The notes under the pieces are model-generated. The model saw only the letters and a program-made list of their open reading frames with translations, was not told the DNA's origin and made no database searches. A stretch of DNA of 12,772 bases from Avidehalobacter sp964569265 (GTDB taxonomy: Bacteria; Bacillota; Dehalobacteriia; UBA4068; UBA4997). Both the position numbers and the translations under genes were made by a program. Of this stretch, positions 1 through 5,769 are shown piece after piece; the stretch's first letter is position 1, and each line of letters starts with the position of its first letter. The stretch lies in NCBI GenBank assembly GCA_964569265.1, contig CAZMTO010000037.1:1-12772 (forward strand), in the 5' to 3' direction.

Positions 1-257
1 GCGTGGTGGTAGGCGCTGGGAGTATAGTTGGTGAGGGTTGCTTTGGGGCGGTGGTAGGGGCTGGGAGTAATGTTGGTGTGGTGGAGTTGGGGCGGCGCGG
101 CAGGTGTATGGAGTAAAGTCAGAGAGGTGGTAATGGTGGCGGCGCGTTAGGTGCAGGGAGTAAAGTCGGAGAGGTGGCGTTGTGGCGGCGCGTTAAGTGC
201 AGGGAGTAAAGTTGGAGAGGTGGAGATAGTGAGAAGTGCGGAGAGTGGAGTTGGGGC
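1..257 (+). repeat. Degenerate G-rich tandem repeat array, period 44-47 bp
   Basis: About five and a half head-to-tail units start near 1, 47, 91, 138, 184 and 230. The better conserved units (91, 138, 184) share the block GGCGGCGCG, then an AAGTG- or AGGTG-like word, then GGAGTAAAGT and GAGAGGTGG. The first two units are more diverged but keep CTGGGAGTA at the same place. The array is cut by the left edge of the window, so its full length is unknown. No gene-like open frame with a ribosome site is seen. The consensus resembles the repeats at 4384-4595, so both probably belong to one family. No function can be assigned from sequence. Confidence 0.75.
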
Positions 258-360
258 GGATTATTAAGTTGGTAAAAATGAAAAGAGAAAAGAGAAAAGA
301 AGCAGGATGGCGTGGAATGTCCGGTGGGGGACGTGGTAAGATGGCATTGTAAAAAAGAGT
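258..360. other. Spacer without a recognisable gene
   Basis: This purine-rich stretch between the repeat array and the terminator holds AAAAGAGAAAAGAGAAAAG-type runs around 275-300 and an A-run near 349-356. I see no good -35/-10 pair and no open frame with a start and ribosome site. It may be leader RNA upstream of the portal gene. Confidence 0.4.
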
Positions 361-404
361 AAATAAGCGACAGCGGCTGAGGCCGCTATTTTTTATGCTT
401 ATTT
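361..404 (+). promoter_or_regulatory. Outer inverted repeat enclosing the terminator
   Basis: AAATAAGC (361-368) is the exact reverse complement of GCTTATTT (397-404). It encloses the terminator hairpin and its T-tract, giving a nested two-stem structure that ends one base before the portal ribosome site (405-413). The T-tract lies in the internal loop, so formation of the outer stem after read-through would leave the ribosome site free. The pairing is seen directly; a regulatory role is inference. Confidence 0.45.
372..394 (+). terminator. Intrinsic terminator upstream of the portal gene
   Basis: AGCGGC (372-377) pairs with GCCGCT (382-387) around the loop TGAG, followed by A and six T (389-394). 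This is a textbook rho-independent terminator for + strand transcription. It lies only 25 bp before the portal start, so it either ends an upstream operon or acts as an attenuator or antitermination target controlling entry into the portal block. Confidence 0.75.
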
Positions 405-413
405 GGAGGGAGG
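405..413 (+). promoter_or_regulatory. Ribosome binding site that sets the portal start
   Basis: GGAGGGAGG lies 5-9 bp before ATG 419. The in-frame ATG at 395 lies upstream of this site, next to the terminator T-tract, and has no ribosome site of its own. This decides the start at 419. Confidence 0.8.
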
Positions 414-418
414 AAGCT

Positions 419-1846
419 ATGCGAGGTTTGAGAAAGCTGTTGAGCGGGCTGGGCGGTTATCTGCCCGGTGTGCCGGGGACGCCGGTGCCGGGCGATTTGG
501 AGATATTAGCCTGGGAGCTGAAGCGCTGGTTAGGCTCGGCGGAGAGAGAGCGGATGTTGATTGGGCAGGCGTATTTTGAGGGAAAGCACGATATACTTGG
601 TACGTCGCGCAAGGTGATAGGTGCCGGAGGGCAGCCGGAGCCGGTGCGTAATTTGCCGGACAACCGATTGGTGAATAATCAATATGGGAAGCTGGTTGAC
701 CAGAAGGCCGATTATGTATTGAGCCAGCCGATAAGCTGGGAAGTGGCGAGTGTGGGGTTTGACGGAGCCCTGAAGCGGGTGTTTGACCGCCGATTTATGC
801 GTCAGTTGAAGCGTTTGGGCAAGGATTGTTATAACCATGGGATTGCGTGGTTGTATCCGTATATAAACGGTGAGGGGCGCCTGGTGTTTAGGCGGTTTGC
901 CGGGTATGAGATATTGCCGCTGTGGCAGGACAGTGAACACAGTGTGTTGGAGGCGGCGCTGCGGTTTTTTACGGTGGAAAACTGGCAGAACGGTGAGATG
1001 CAGCCGGAATACAGAGTGGAAATTTTTGATTTAAACGGGATACATTCTTTTAGGTGGGAGCAGGAAAGGCTGGTGCCTTTAGATGCGTGTCATCACACTT
1101 ATATGCGGCACAGGCTGGCGGACGGCAGTTTTGAGCGGGTGAACTGGACGAAGATACCGTTGGTGCCTTTTAAGCTGAATGAGCGTGAGATGCCGCTGAT
1201 AATGCGTGTTAAGGGCTTGCAGGACGCTTTGAACAGGATGTTATCGCAGTTTGAGAATGCTTTGCAGGAGGACGCGCACAACACTATTTTGGTAATAAAG
1301 AATTATGACGGCACGGATTTGGACGAATTCAGGCATAATTTGGCGGTGTACGGAGCTGTGAAGGTGAATACAGTGGACGGTGCGCAGGGCGGTATTGACA
1401 CGTTGAGTGTGAAGGTGGAACCGGAGAATTTTAAGGCGATAATTGAGCTGCTGAAAGCTGCGATAGTTGAAAACGGTATGGGGTTTGATGCCAAGCTGCA
1501 AAACAGCTACCGGGCGGCGAATGAGCTGAACATAAAATCGATGTACAGCGACATTACGTTGGACGCCAATGATTTTGAGAACGAATGGCAGGCATCGTTT
1601 GAGGAGCTGCTATGGTTTGTGAAGCGGTATTTGCTGAATACCGGGCAGGGCAATTTTTTAGACTGCGATATGCGATTGATTTTTAACCGTGACATTATGG
1701 TGGACGAGAGTGAGGTTATAGAGAATTGCCGCAAGTCGGTTGGGATACTTTCGGAAGCGGCGATAGTGGCGCAGCACCCCTGGGTGAACGATGTTCACGG
1801 GGAGCTGGCACGTTTGGCGAAGCAGAGAGCTGTTAGCGGGGAGTGA
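419..1846 (+). CDS. Phage portal protein, SPP1 gp6-type
   Basis: 475 residues. The portal dodecamer sits at one capsid vertex, is the channel for DNA packaging and ejection, nucleates head assembly with the scaffold, and docks the terminase and neck proteins. The N-terminal third carries the family signature: YFEGKHDIL at residues 52-60, then NRLVNNQYGKLVDQK at about 82-96 with a following YVLSQP. Near residues 360-400 are the NELNIKSMYSD and FENEWQASFEELLWF helices usual for the stem/wing region. Length is normal for the family. The start is ATG 419 because of the strong ribosome site at 405-413; ATG 395 would add eight residues. Its stop overlaps GTG 1843 in the next gene. In related phages a MuF-type minor head gene and the scaffold normally follow the portal; here a tail hub gene follows instead. 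Confidence 0.93.
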   Translation: MRGLRKLLSGLGGYLPGVPGTPVPGDLEILAWELKRWLGSAERERMLIGQAYFEGKHDILGTSRKVIGAGGQPEPVRNLPDNRLVNNQYGKLVDQKADYVLSQPISWEVASVGFDGALKRVFDRRFMRQLKRLGKDCYNHGIAWLYPYINGEGRLVFRRFAGYEILPLWQDSEHSVLEAALRFFTVENWQNGEMQPEYRVEIFDLNGIHSFRWEQERLVPLDACHHTYMRHRLADGSFERVNWTKIPLVPFKLNEREMPLIMRVKGLQDALNRMLSQFENALQEDAHNTILVIKNYDGTDLDEFRHNLAVYGAVKVNTVDGAQGGIDTLSVKVEPENFKAIIELLKAAIVENGMGFDAKLQNSYRAANELNIKSMYSDITLDANDFENEWQASFEELLWFVKRYLLNTGQGNFLDCDMRLIFNRDIMVDESEVIENCRKSVGILSEAAIVAQHPWVNDVHGELARLAKQRAVSGE

Positions 1847-1851
1847 GCAGT

Positions 1852-2805
1852 GTGGAGGTTAGGCTGATAGTGAAATGCGGCGGCAGTTGGTTGGAGCCGC
1901 CGCTTTTGGACGAACCGCAGCTTTTTAGGGCAATGAACGCTGCCGCAGTGTTGACGGCGAAGATATTAAAGGGTGGCGAGCTGAGTTTTAATGAAGGGGC
2001 GGCAGTGCGGCTGCTGGCGGACGGCAAGGCGATATTTAGCGGCAGGGTGTTTACCAAGCGGCGCAGTTGCCCGGAGGTTATTGAGATAACGGCTTATGAT
2101 GAGCTGCGATATTTACAGAACCGGGATTGCTGTGTATTTAAAGGGGCGACGCCGGCGGATATGGTGAAGCGTATGGCGGCGGCGTTGGAGCTTGCAACCG
2201 GTGATTTGGCGGCGGTGGACTGGCGGTTATCGGTGCGGGTGTTTGATAACCGACGGTATATAGATATGTTGACGGCGGTGTTGGCTGAGGTGTTGGCAGA
2301 CAGGCACAAGCATTATGTGGTGCTGGCGGAAAACGGCAGGCTATGTTTGCGGGACTGCCGTGATATGCAGGTGGATATTTGTCTGGAGCTTGGCAGCATA
2401 GGCGGCTATGAATACAAAACATCAATAGATGAGGGCTATGCCAACCGTGTGAAGCTGATATATGAGGACAGGCGCCGTGCCCTGCGCCGTGAATTTGTGG
2501 CCGATGACCGGGCGGCGATAAAAGACTACGGTGTGCTGCAATATGTACACAAGAGTGCGGCGGTGGCCGAAGAAACGACTACCCGTGCGAAGGAGCGTTT
2601 GCGGGAGCTTAAACAGCGCTGTGATGAGCTGAAAATTACGGGAGCGCTGGGCGATGTGGCGGTGCGCGGCGGATCGGTAGTGTGGGTGAAGATGGACCTG
2701 GGTGACAAAATTGTAAACAGCCAGGCGCTGGTTAAGAGCAGCCGGTTATATTTTAAGAGCGGGGTGTGTTTGATGGATGTAGTGTTGGATTGCAGCCTGT
2801 TTTAG
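1852..2805 (+). CDS. xkdQ: XkdQ-like baseplate hub protein
   Basis: 317 residues from GTG 1852. XkdQ/YqbQ proteins are the hub of PBSX-type contractile tails, structurally comparable to T4 gp27, joining tail tube and baseplate. Visible signatures are AYDELRYLQNRD at residues 81-92, the YANRVKLIYED strand at about 196-206, and DYGVLQYV at about 225-232 followed by a charged helix. Length matches the family (about 320). GTG 1852 is preferred because GGGGAG (1838-1843) is 8 bp upstream and the resulting MEVRLIV start resembles relatives. GTG 1843, overlapping the portal stop, is possible and would add three residues. In PBSX-type operons xkdQ lies after the tape measure and xkdP; here it directly follows the portal and precedes the XkdP-like gene. 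Confidence 0.85.
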   Translation: MEVRLIVKCGGSWLEPPLLDEPQLFRAMNAAAVLTAKILKGGELSFNEGAAVRLLADGKAIFSGRVFTKRRSCPEVIEITAYDELRYLQNRDCCVFKGATPADMVKRMAAALELATGDLAAVDWRLSVRVFDNRRYIDMLTAVLAEVLADRHKHYVVLAENGRLCLRDCRDMQVDICLELGSIGGYEYKTSIDEGYANRVKLIYEDRRRALRREFVADDRAAIKDYGVLQYVHKSAAVAEETTTRAKERLRELKQRCDELKITGALGDVAVRGGSVVWVKMDLGDKIVNSQALVKSSRLYFKSGVCLMDVVLDCSLF

Positions 2806-2831
2806 GTGTAGGGCGGAAGAAGGAGAAGTGG

Positions 2832-3272
2832 ATGTATCATTTTTATTTAGGGGATATGGAGTTGCCGTTGGCACCGGAGAAATATACGCTTTGTTTGCCG
2901 CGGCGCAGTGAAGTGCTGCGTTTGGCGGACGGCACGGAGGTAAGTGTTAACCGGCCGTGCGGTTTGCGTGAGATAAGCTTTGAGCTGCTTTTGCCGTATT
3001 TTGCGGAGTCTCCGCTGCTGCGCGACGGTGTTAAGGTGTATAGGCCGGTATATTATTTGAATCGTTTGGCTGAGTGGGCAGGCGAGGCGAAGCCGCGCCG
3101 GCTGATAATATACCGCAGTTTGCCGGACGGCACGGAGATATTTAATACGAATATGGCAGTGGATTTGCAAAGCTATGAGGTTTTGGAGGCTGCCGAGCTG
3201 GGTTTTGATATAAAAGTGGCGATTGTGCTGCGTGAACACGCGGAGCGGGCTGTAAAGAGATATTTGGCGTAA
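2832..3272 (+). CDS. XkdP-like baseplate protein lacking a LysM domain
   Basis: 146 residues. It resembles the N-terminal domain of XkdP/YqbP tail proteins: a short strand-rich start (MYHFYLGDMELPLAPEKYTL), a REISFELLLPYF stretch at about residues 47-58 matching the 'ISFSS.FP' region of relatives, a YYLNRLAEWA helix, and a C-terminal strand SYEVLEAAELGFDIKV. Family members usually carry a LysM domain after this and are longer (220 or more); here the protein ends at the N-terminal domain, and no LysM-like sequence follows. The start is ATG 2832, with AAGGAG at 2820-2825; the upstream in-frame start at 2766 overlaps xkdQ and has no ribosome site. It probably forms the baseplate-tube junction with the neighbouring hub protein. 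Family assignment is moderate. Confidence 0.65.
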   Translation: MYHFYLGDMELPLAPEKYTLCLPRRSEVLRLADGTEVSVNRPCGLREISFELLLPYFAESPLLRDGVKVYRPVYYLNRLAEWAGEAKPRRLIIYRSLPDGTEIFNTNMAVDLQSYEVLEAAELGFDIKVAIVLREHAERAVKRYLA

Positions 3273-3292
3273 GGTGATGGCGAGGTGACAGA

Positions 3293-3631
3293 ATGAGCAG
3301 TATGGAGGGGTTGGCAGAGCGTATAGCGGCGCTGGCGGCGCGAGTTGTGGAGAGTGCGGACAGTGTAGATTTTATGTTTGGGGAAGTGCTGACGAGTGAA
3401 CCGCTGGTGGTGCAGGTGGAGCAGAATTTGTTGTTGCCGGCGGAGGTGTTGGTGCTGACTGACCCGGTGATTGCAGCGGTGGAGGTGCGAGAAGATGTGG
3501 AGAGTGACGAAGTGGTATACCGAGTGGTGAGCAAATTATGCCGGGGTGACCGTGTGCTGTTAGCCAAGGTGAAAGGCGGCGAAGCTTATGTGGTGCTGAG
3601 CCGATGTTATCAGGTGGTGGGCGGAAAATGA
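3293..3631 (+). CDS. DUF2577 family tail protein (XkdR-type)
   Basis: 112 residues. DUF2577 proteins are small OB-like baseplate components found beside xkdQ and xkdS in contractile-tailed phages of Bacillota. Seen here: FGEVLTSEPLVVQVEQNLLLPAE-like region at about residues 28-51 (the family's 'G.V....PL.I.....L.L' pattern) and, near the end, RGDRVLLAKVKGGEAYVVLSR, matching the family's 'GD.V.L.....G..F.VL.R'. The start is ATG 3293, with GAGGTG at 3282-3287. Its stop TGA overlaps the next start (ATGA at 3628-3631), indicating translational coupling. Context fits a baseplate role, though DUF2577 is normally followed by xkdS and here by an unrecognised gene. Confidence 0.8.
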   Translation: MSSMEGLAERIAALAARVVESADSVDFMFGEVLTSEPLVVQVEQNLLLPAEVLVLTDPVIAAVEVREDVESDEVVYRVVSKLCRGDRVLLAKVKGGEAYVVLSRCYQVVGGK

Positions 3632-4383
3632 AATGGCAGATATTTGGGCCCAAGCTAACGGCTGAAATGGAAAATAGCGACAGGCAAATTACTGCCGGGC
3701 CGTGGGTTGAGCGATTGTTTGAGCTGTTGCGCGTGCTGACAGGGCTAAAGGAGCCGGGTGAATCGGCGGAAGTGCCGGAATTGGGCTGCGCGGTGGAACG
3801 CAGGCTGGGTATGATGAAGGCCGCAAGCAGAGAGGCGGCAGCATCAGAGGAAGAAAAAGTAGCCGGGACGGCGCAGGTGGCGGCAGAATTGCCAAAGACG
3901 GTATTGCGGTGCGGTGCAACAATGGAGGGCGTGGCTAAGCGGCGAGTGGTGGCTGAACGTGTGTTGCCGGGCGGCTGTGATGTATTGGGCAGGGACGAGC
4001 AGGATGAGGGCGTGCAAGCTGCGGCTGGGCGGGCAGCGGTGGCAGCAAAGGAGACTGCCATGGCTGCTGTGGCCGATGTTGAAGCGGTGCCTTTTGCGGC
4101 GGAGCAGGCGGGCGGCTATGTGTTTTATGGCGGTGCTGCAGCAGATGGCCAAAGCCCGGTGCGGCGTGCCGGTGAGCCGGTGTTTGCCGGGGAGCCGGGC
4201 GGACGCGCCTATGAGGCCGGCGATGATGTATGGCGGCCGGAGGTGCTGATACGTGGCGAGAGAAGCGACGGCGTGCGGCGTGAGGAGGATATGGCGGTGC
4301 TGTGTGATATGGTAGCCGAGAAATTGTGCGAGAGCATTGATATTTATCTGCAATCGGTGGGAATGGGCGGCCGGCGCGGCTAA
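3628..4383 (+). CDS. Unrecognised Ala/Glu/Gly-rich phage protein
   Basis: 251 residues, function unknown. ATG 3628 overlaps the preceding stop as ATGA; an upstream in-frame ATG at 3604 would add eight residues. The N-terminal 50 residues look folded (MKWQIFGPKL; WVERLFELLRVLTGL helix). Residues about 65-200 are Ala/Glu/Gly/Arg-rich low complexity, including a run of Ala-rich helix near 130-155, with no transmembrane segment. The C-terminal 45 residues look ordered: PEVLIRGER, then REEDMAVLCDMVAEKL. That strand-then-helix pattern resembles the end of many tape-measure proteins, which finish with a short beta strand and a 'dI..iA..v...L' helix. A short or degenerate tape measure is therefore one possibility, but length and composition are atypical. 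A repetitive spacer follows. I treat it as a real gene because of the tight coupling and long frame. Confidence 0.6.
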   Translation: MKWQIFGPKLTAEMENSDRQITAGPWVERLFELLRVLTGLKEPGESAEVPELGCAVERRLGMMKAASREAAASEEEKVAGTAQVAAELPKTVLRCGATMEGVAKRRVVAERVLPGGCDVLGRDEQDEGVQAAAGRAAVAAKETAMAAVADVEAVPFAAEQAGGYVFYGGAAADGQSPVRRAGEPVFAGEPGGRAYEAGDDVWRPEVLIRGERSDGVRREEDMAVLCDMVAEKLCESIDIYLQSVGMGGRRG

Positions 4384-4595
4384 GGTGGCGCGGCAAGTGC
4401 GGAAAAGCGAGCGGCGGGCGGCGCGGTAAGTGTCTGGAGAAGTGAGAAACGAGCGGTGCGGCAGGAAGTGAAAAGTTAATGGTGTGCGGTGCGCCTGGAA
4501 GTGAGAGGCGAAAAGCGAGCGGCACGGAAGGTACTGAGAAACGGGCAGTACGGCAAGTGAGTAGAGGCGAGTGGTGCGGAGAAGTAAAGTTTGTC
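4384..4595 (+). repeat. Degenerate G/A-rich repeats between blocks I and II
   Basis: Spacer made of short diverged units of about 26-40 bp. Recurring words are GCGGCAAGTG-like (4391, 4551), GAAAAGCGAGCGGC-like (4402, 4510), GAGAAACGRGC-like (4444, 4536) and CTGGAAGTGAG/CTGGAGAAGTGAG (4434, 4495). The stretch near 4418-4440, GGCGGCGCGGTAAGTG followed by GGAG, matches the unit of the array at 1-257. A frame is open through it in phase with xkdN, but the repetitive composition and the strong ribosome site at 4656 argue that it is not translated. Function unknown. Confidence 0.55.
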
Positions 4596-4650
4596 CGCGG
4601 GAGCGGCTTTAAACCGGGGCAGCGGGCAGTGACGTTGGACAAAAAACAGA
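4596..4650 (+). promoter_or_regulatory. Leader motif copy A, upstream of xkdN
   Basis: One of three copies of a shared element: CGCGGGAGCGGC (4596-4607), 11 bp spacer, GCAGCGGGCAGT (4619-4630), then GACG and TTGGACA followed by an A-run (to 4646). It ends about 10 bp before the xkdN ribosome site. The same blocks with the same 11-bp spacer occur upstream of the capsid (6201) and sheath (8582) genes. TTGGACA resembles a -35 box, but no -10 hexamer lies at proper distance, so a promoter is not supported. Role unknown; see findings. Confidence 0.6.
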
Positions 4651-4667
4651 TGGTTGGAGGGAGAGCG

Positions 4668-5039
4668 ATGATGGCGGAAGAAATGCGGGCGTTTTGGCCG
4701 GAGAATTGTCGGCGGGAGGGCAGGCGAGTGGTAGTATCGGAGCGGTTTAAGGATGAGCGCGGTGAGCCGGTGGCCTGGGAGATAAAGCCGATGTCGGCAG
4801 CGGAATTGCAGGCGGTGTATAGGGAGAGCGGCGGCAAGGGCGGTGTTGGGTTACGTTTGATAGCGGAGGCGGTACAATGGCCGGATTTGGCGTCGGCAGA
4901 GCTACAGGATATGTATGGCGTGATGGGTGCGGTGCCTTTGTTGCTGCGGATGTTGACACCGGGCGAGTTTGCGGTTTTGGAGCAGGCGTTTATTGATTTG
5001 AATTTATCGGGCGGCGAGCAAGCGGCCGAAGAAGTATAA
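4668..5039 (+). CDS. xkdN: XkdN-type tail assembly chaperone
   Basis: 123 residues. XkdN proteins are the gpG-like chaperones of PBSX-type tails that bind the tape measure during tail tube polymerisation. Signatures: VVVSERFKDERGEPVAWEIK at residues 21-40 (family 'VVS.RF.DE.G....W.I.') and, from about 66, EAVQWPDLASAELQDMYGVM followed by GAVPLLLRMLTPGEF, a near-consensus C-terminal half. Length is normal. The start is ATG 4668, with GGAGGGAG at 4656-4663; ATG 4671 is equally possible, and the upstream frame to 4479 is repeat spacer. Normally xkdN follows the tube gene and precedes the tape measure; here it precedes the scaffold gene and follows a repeat spacer. The -1 frame stays open past its stop up to the scaffold start (separate entry). 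Confidence 0.88.
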   Translation: MMAEEMRAFWPENCRREGRRVVVSERFKDERGEPVAWEIKPMSAAELQAVYRESGGKGGVGLRLIAEAVQWPDLASAELQDMYGVMGAVPLLLRMLTPGEFAVLEQAFIDLNLSGGEQAAEEV

Positions 5040-5137
5040 AAAATTACCGCCTGAGTTGGCGGAATAGAAATAGACGGCGCTTGGGTAGGGGATGGCTACC
5101 GGAAAAGGCGGCGCAGGATAAGGAGGAGAAAAAATGA
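4997..5137 (+). other. Open -1 frame extension of xkdN (possible frameshift product)
   Basis: The frame one base back from xkdN is open from 4997, after TGA 4994, through the xkdN stop at 5037 to TGA 5135-5137, which overlaps the scaffold start as ATGA. Past the xkdN stop it would add about 33 residues containing NYRLSWRNRNRRR and GWLPEKAAQDKEEKK. No ATG or GTG opens this frame (one TTG at 5081 has no ribosome site), so it would need a -1 shift, as in gpG/gpGT-type chaperone genes. However, no canonical X XXY YYZ slippery heptamer is visible in the 0 frame between 4997 and 5036, so this is tentative. Otherwise 5040-5133 is simply a spacer. Confidence 0.25.
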
Positions 5138-5769
5138 TCAAGGTGATGCAAAAGTTGTTTGGCGGTGTGGTAAATGAGCAGAATTATGCTGAGTTTTTGA
5201 AGGAGCTGGGCAAGCGTTTTGTGCCGAAAGCGGAATACAATGCGCGTGTTGGCGAGCTTAAGGAGCTGAAGCAGCGAGTGAATGATCAGCAGGTGAGTGC
5301 GGAGGAATTGACGGCTGCCAAGGCGACGGCGCTTGAGTTGGCCGGGCAGGTGGACAGTTTGCAGCAGTTGCGGGAGAGTGAGCATGAAGCTTATGAATTG
5401 CTGGTGCAGCGTGCCAAGATAGAGCGTTTGGCAGAGCTGGCTTTGCTGAGAAGCGGGGCACGTAATTTGAAAGCGACGATGGCTTTGTTGGAGCTGGAGA
5501 GTTTGACCCCCGGCAAGGAGGATGCCGAATTGAAAGAGCGGGTGGAGGAGCTGGCGCGAGCGGAGGAAACCTGCTTTTTGTTTGAGCGCAGGATGGAGCC
5601 GACGGCGTGTGAGTGGCAGGGATTTGTGCCGATGGAAGCGGCAGATATGCCGGATACCGGGTATGCCGGTGGGTTTAGATTGCGATTGGCGCAGGCGCAG
5701 AATGCCTCGGATTGTTTGGCGGCGATAAAGGTTAAGCAGGAGGCCGCCGCTAAAGGCGTGATACTGTAA
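5134..5769 (+). CDS. Phage scaffold protein, GP20 family
   Basis: 211 residues. GP20-type proteins ('phage minor structural protein GP20') act as internal capsid scaffolds, binding coat protein during procapsid assembly. Seen: RFVPKAEYNARVGELKELKQ at residues 28-47, the family's conserved 'F.PK.EYN....E.K.L' start; a long coiled-coil helix about 35-105; RSGARNLKATMALLELESL at about 106-124, matching the family 'A.N.KA..ALL.L' segment; and a charged C-terminal half. The start is ATG 5134, with AAGGAGGAG at 5120-5128. The gene precedes the major capsid as in most phages, but a repeat array with an assembly gap separates them. Its C-terminal end (QEAAAKGVIL) is followed at once by a copy of the CGCTGGAGCGGC word. 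Confidence 0.87.
   Translation: MIKVMQKLFGGVVNEQNYAEFLKELGKRFVPKAEYNARVGELKELKQRVNDQQVSAEELTAAKATALELAGQVDSLQQLRESEHEAYELLVQRAKIERLAELALLRSGARNLKATMALLELESLTPGKEDAELKERVEELARAEETCFLFERRMEPTACEWQGFVPMEAADMPDTGYAGGFRLRLAQAQNASDCLAAIKVKQEAAAKGVIL

Noticed and set aside
530..940. Minus-strand open frames throughout the window (e.g. here, 3372-4061, 3935-4837, 7667-8419)
   Set aside because: They are antisense shadows of well-supported + strand genes, caused by the G-rich coding strand, with no recognisable domains.
3914..4249. Second + strand frame inside the unknown gene
   Set aside because: Arg/Trp/Cys-rich translation without a ribosome site or coupling; the 3628 frame is coupled to the preceding gene. 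I cannot fully exclude a frameshift here, but nothing supports it.
4635..4646. TTGGACA in leader motifs A and C as a -35 promoter box
   Set aside because: No -10-like hexamer lies 16-18 bp downstream in either copy, and copy B has ATGACA with no -10 either.
4479..4667. N-terminal extension of XkdN
   Set aside because: It is made of repeat spacer and leader motif A, and the family N-terminus and ribosome site place the start at 4668.
5038..5062. Minus-strand intrinsic terminator (CCGCC/GGCGG stem followed on that strand by a T-run)
   Set aside because: The stem is only 5 bp, no minus-strand gene ends here, and the A-run is part of the xkdN stop region.
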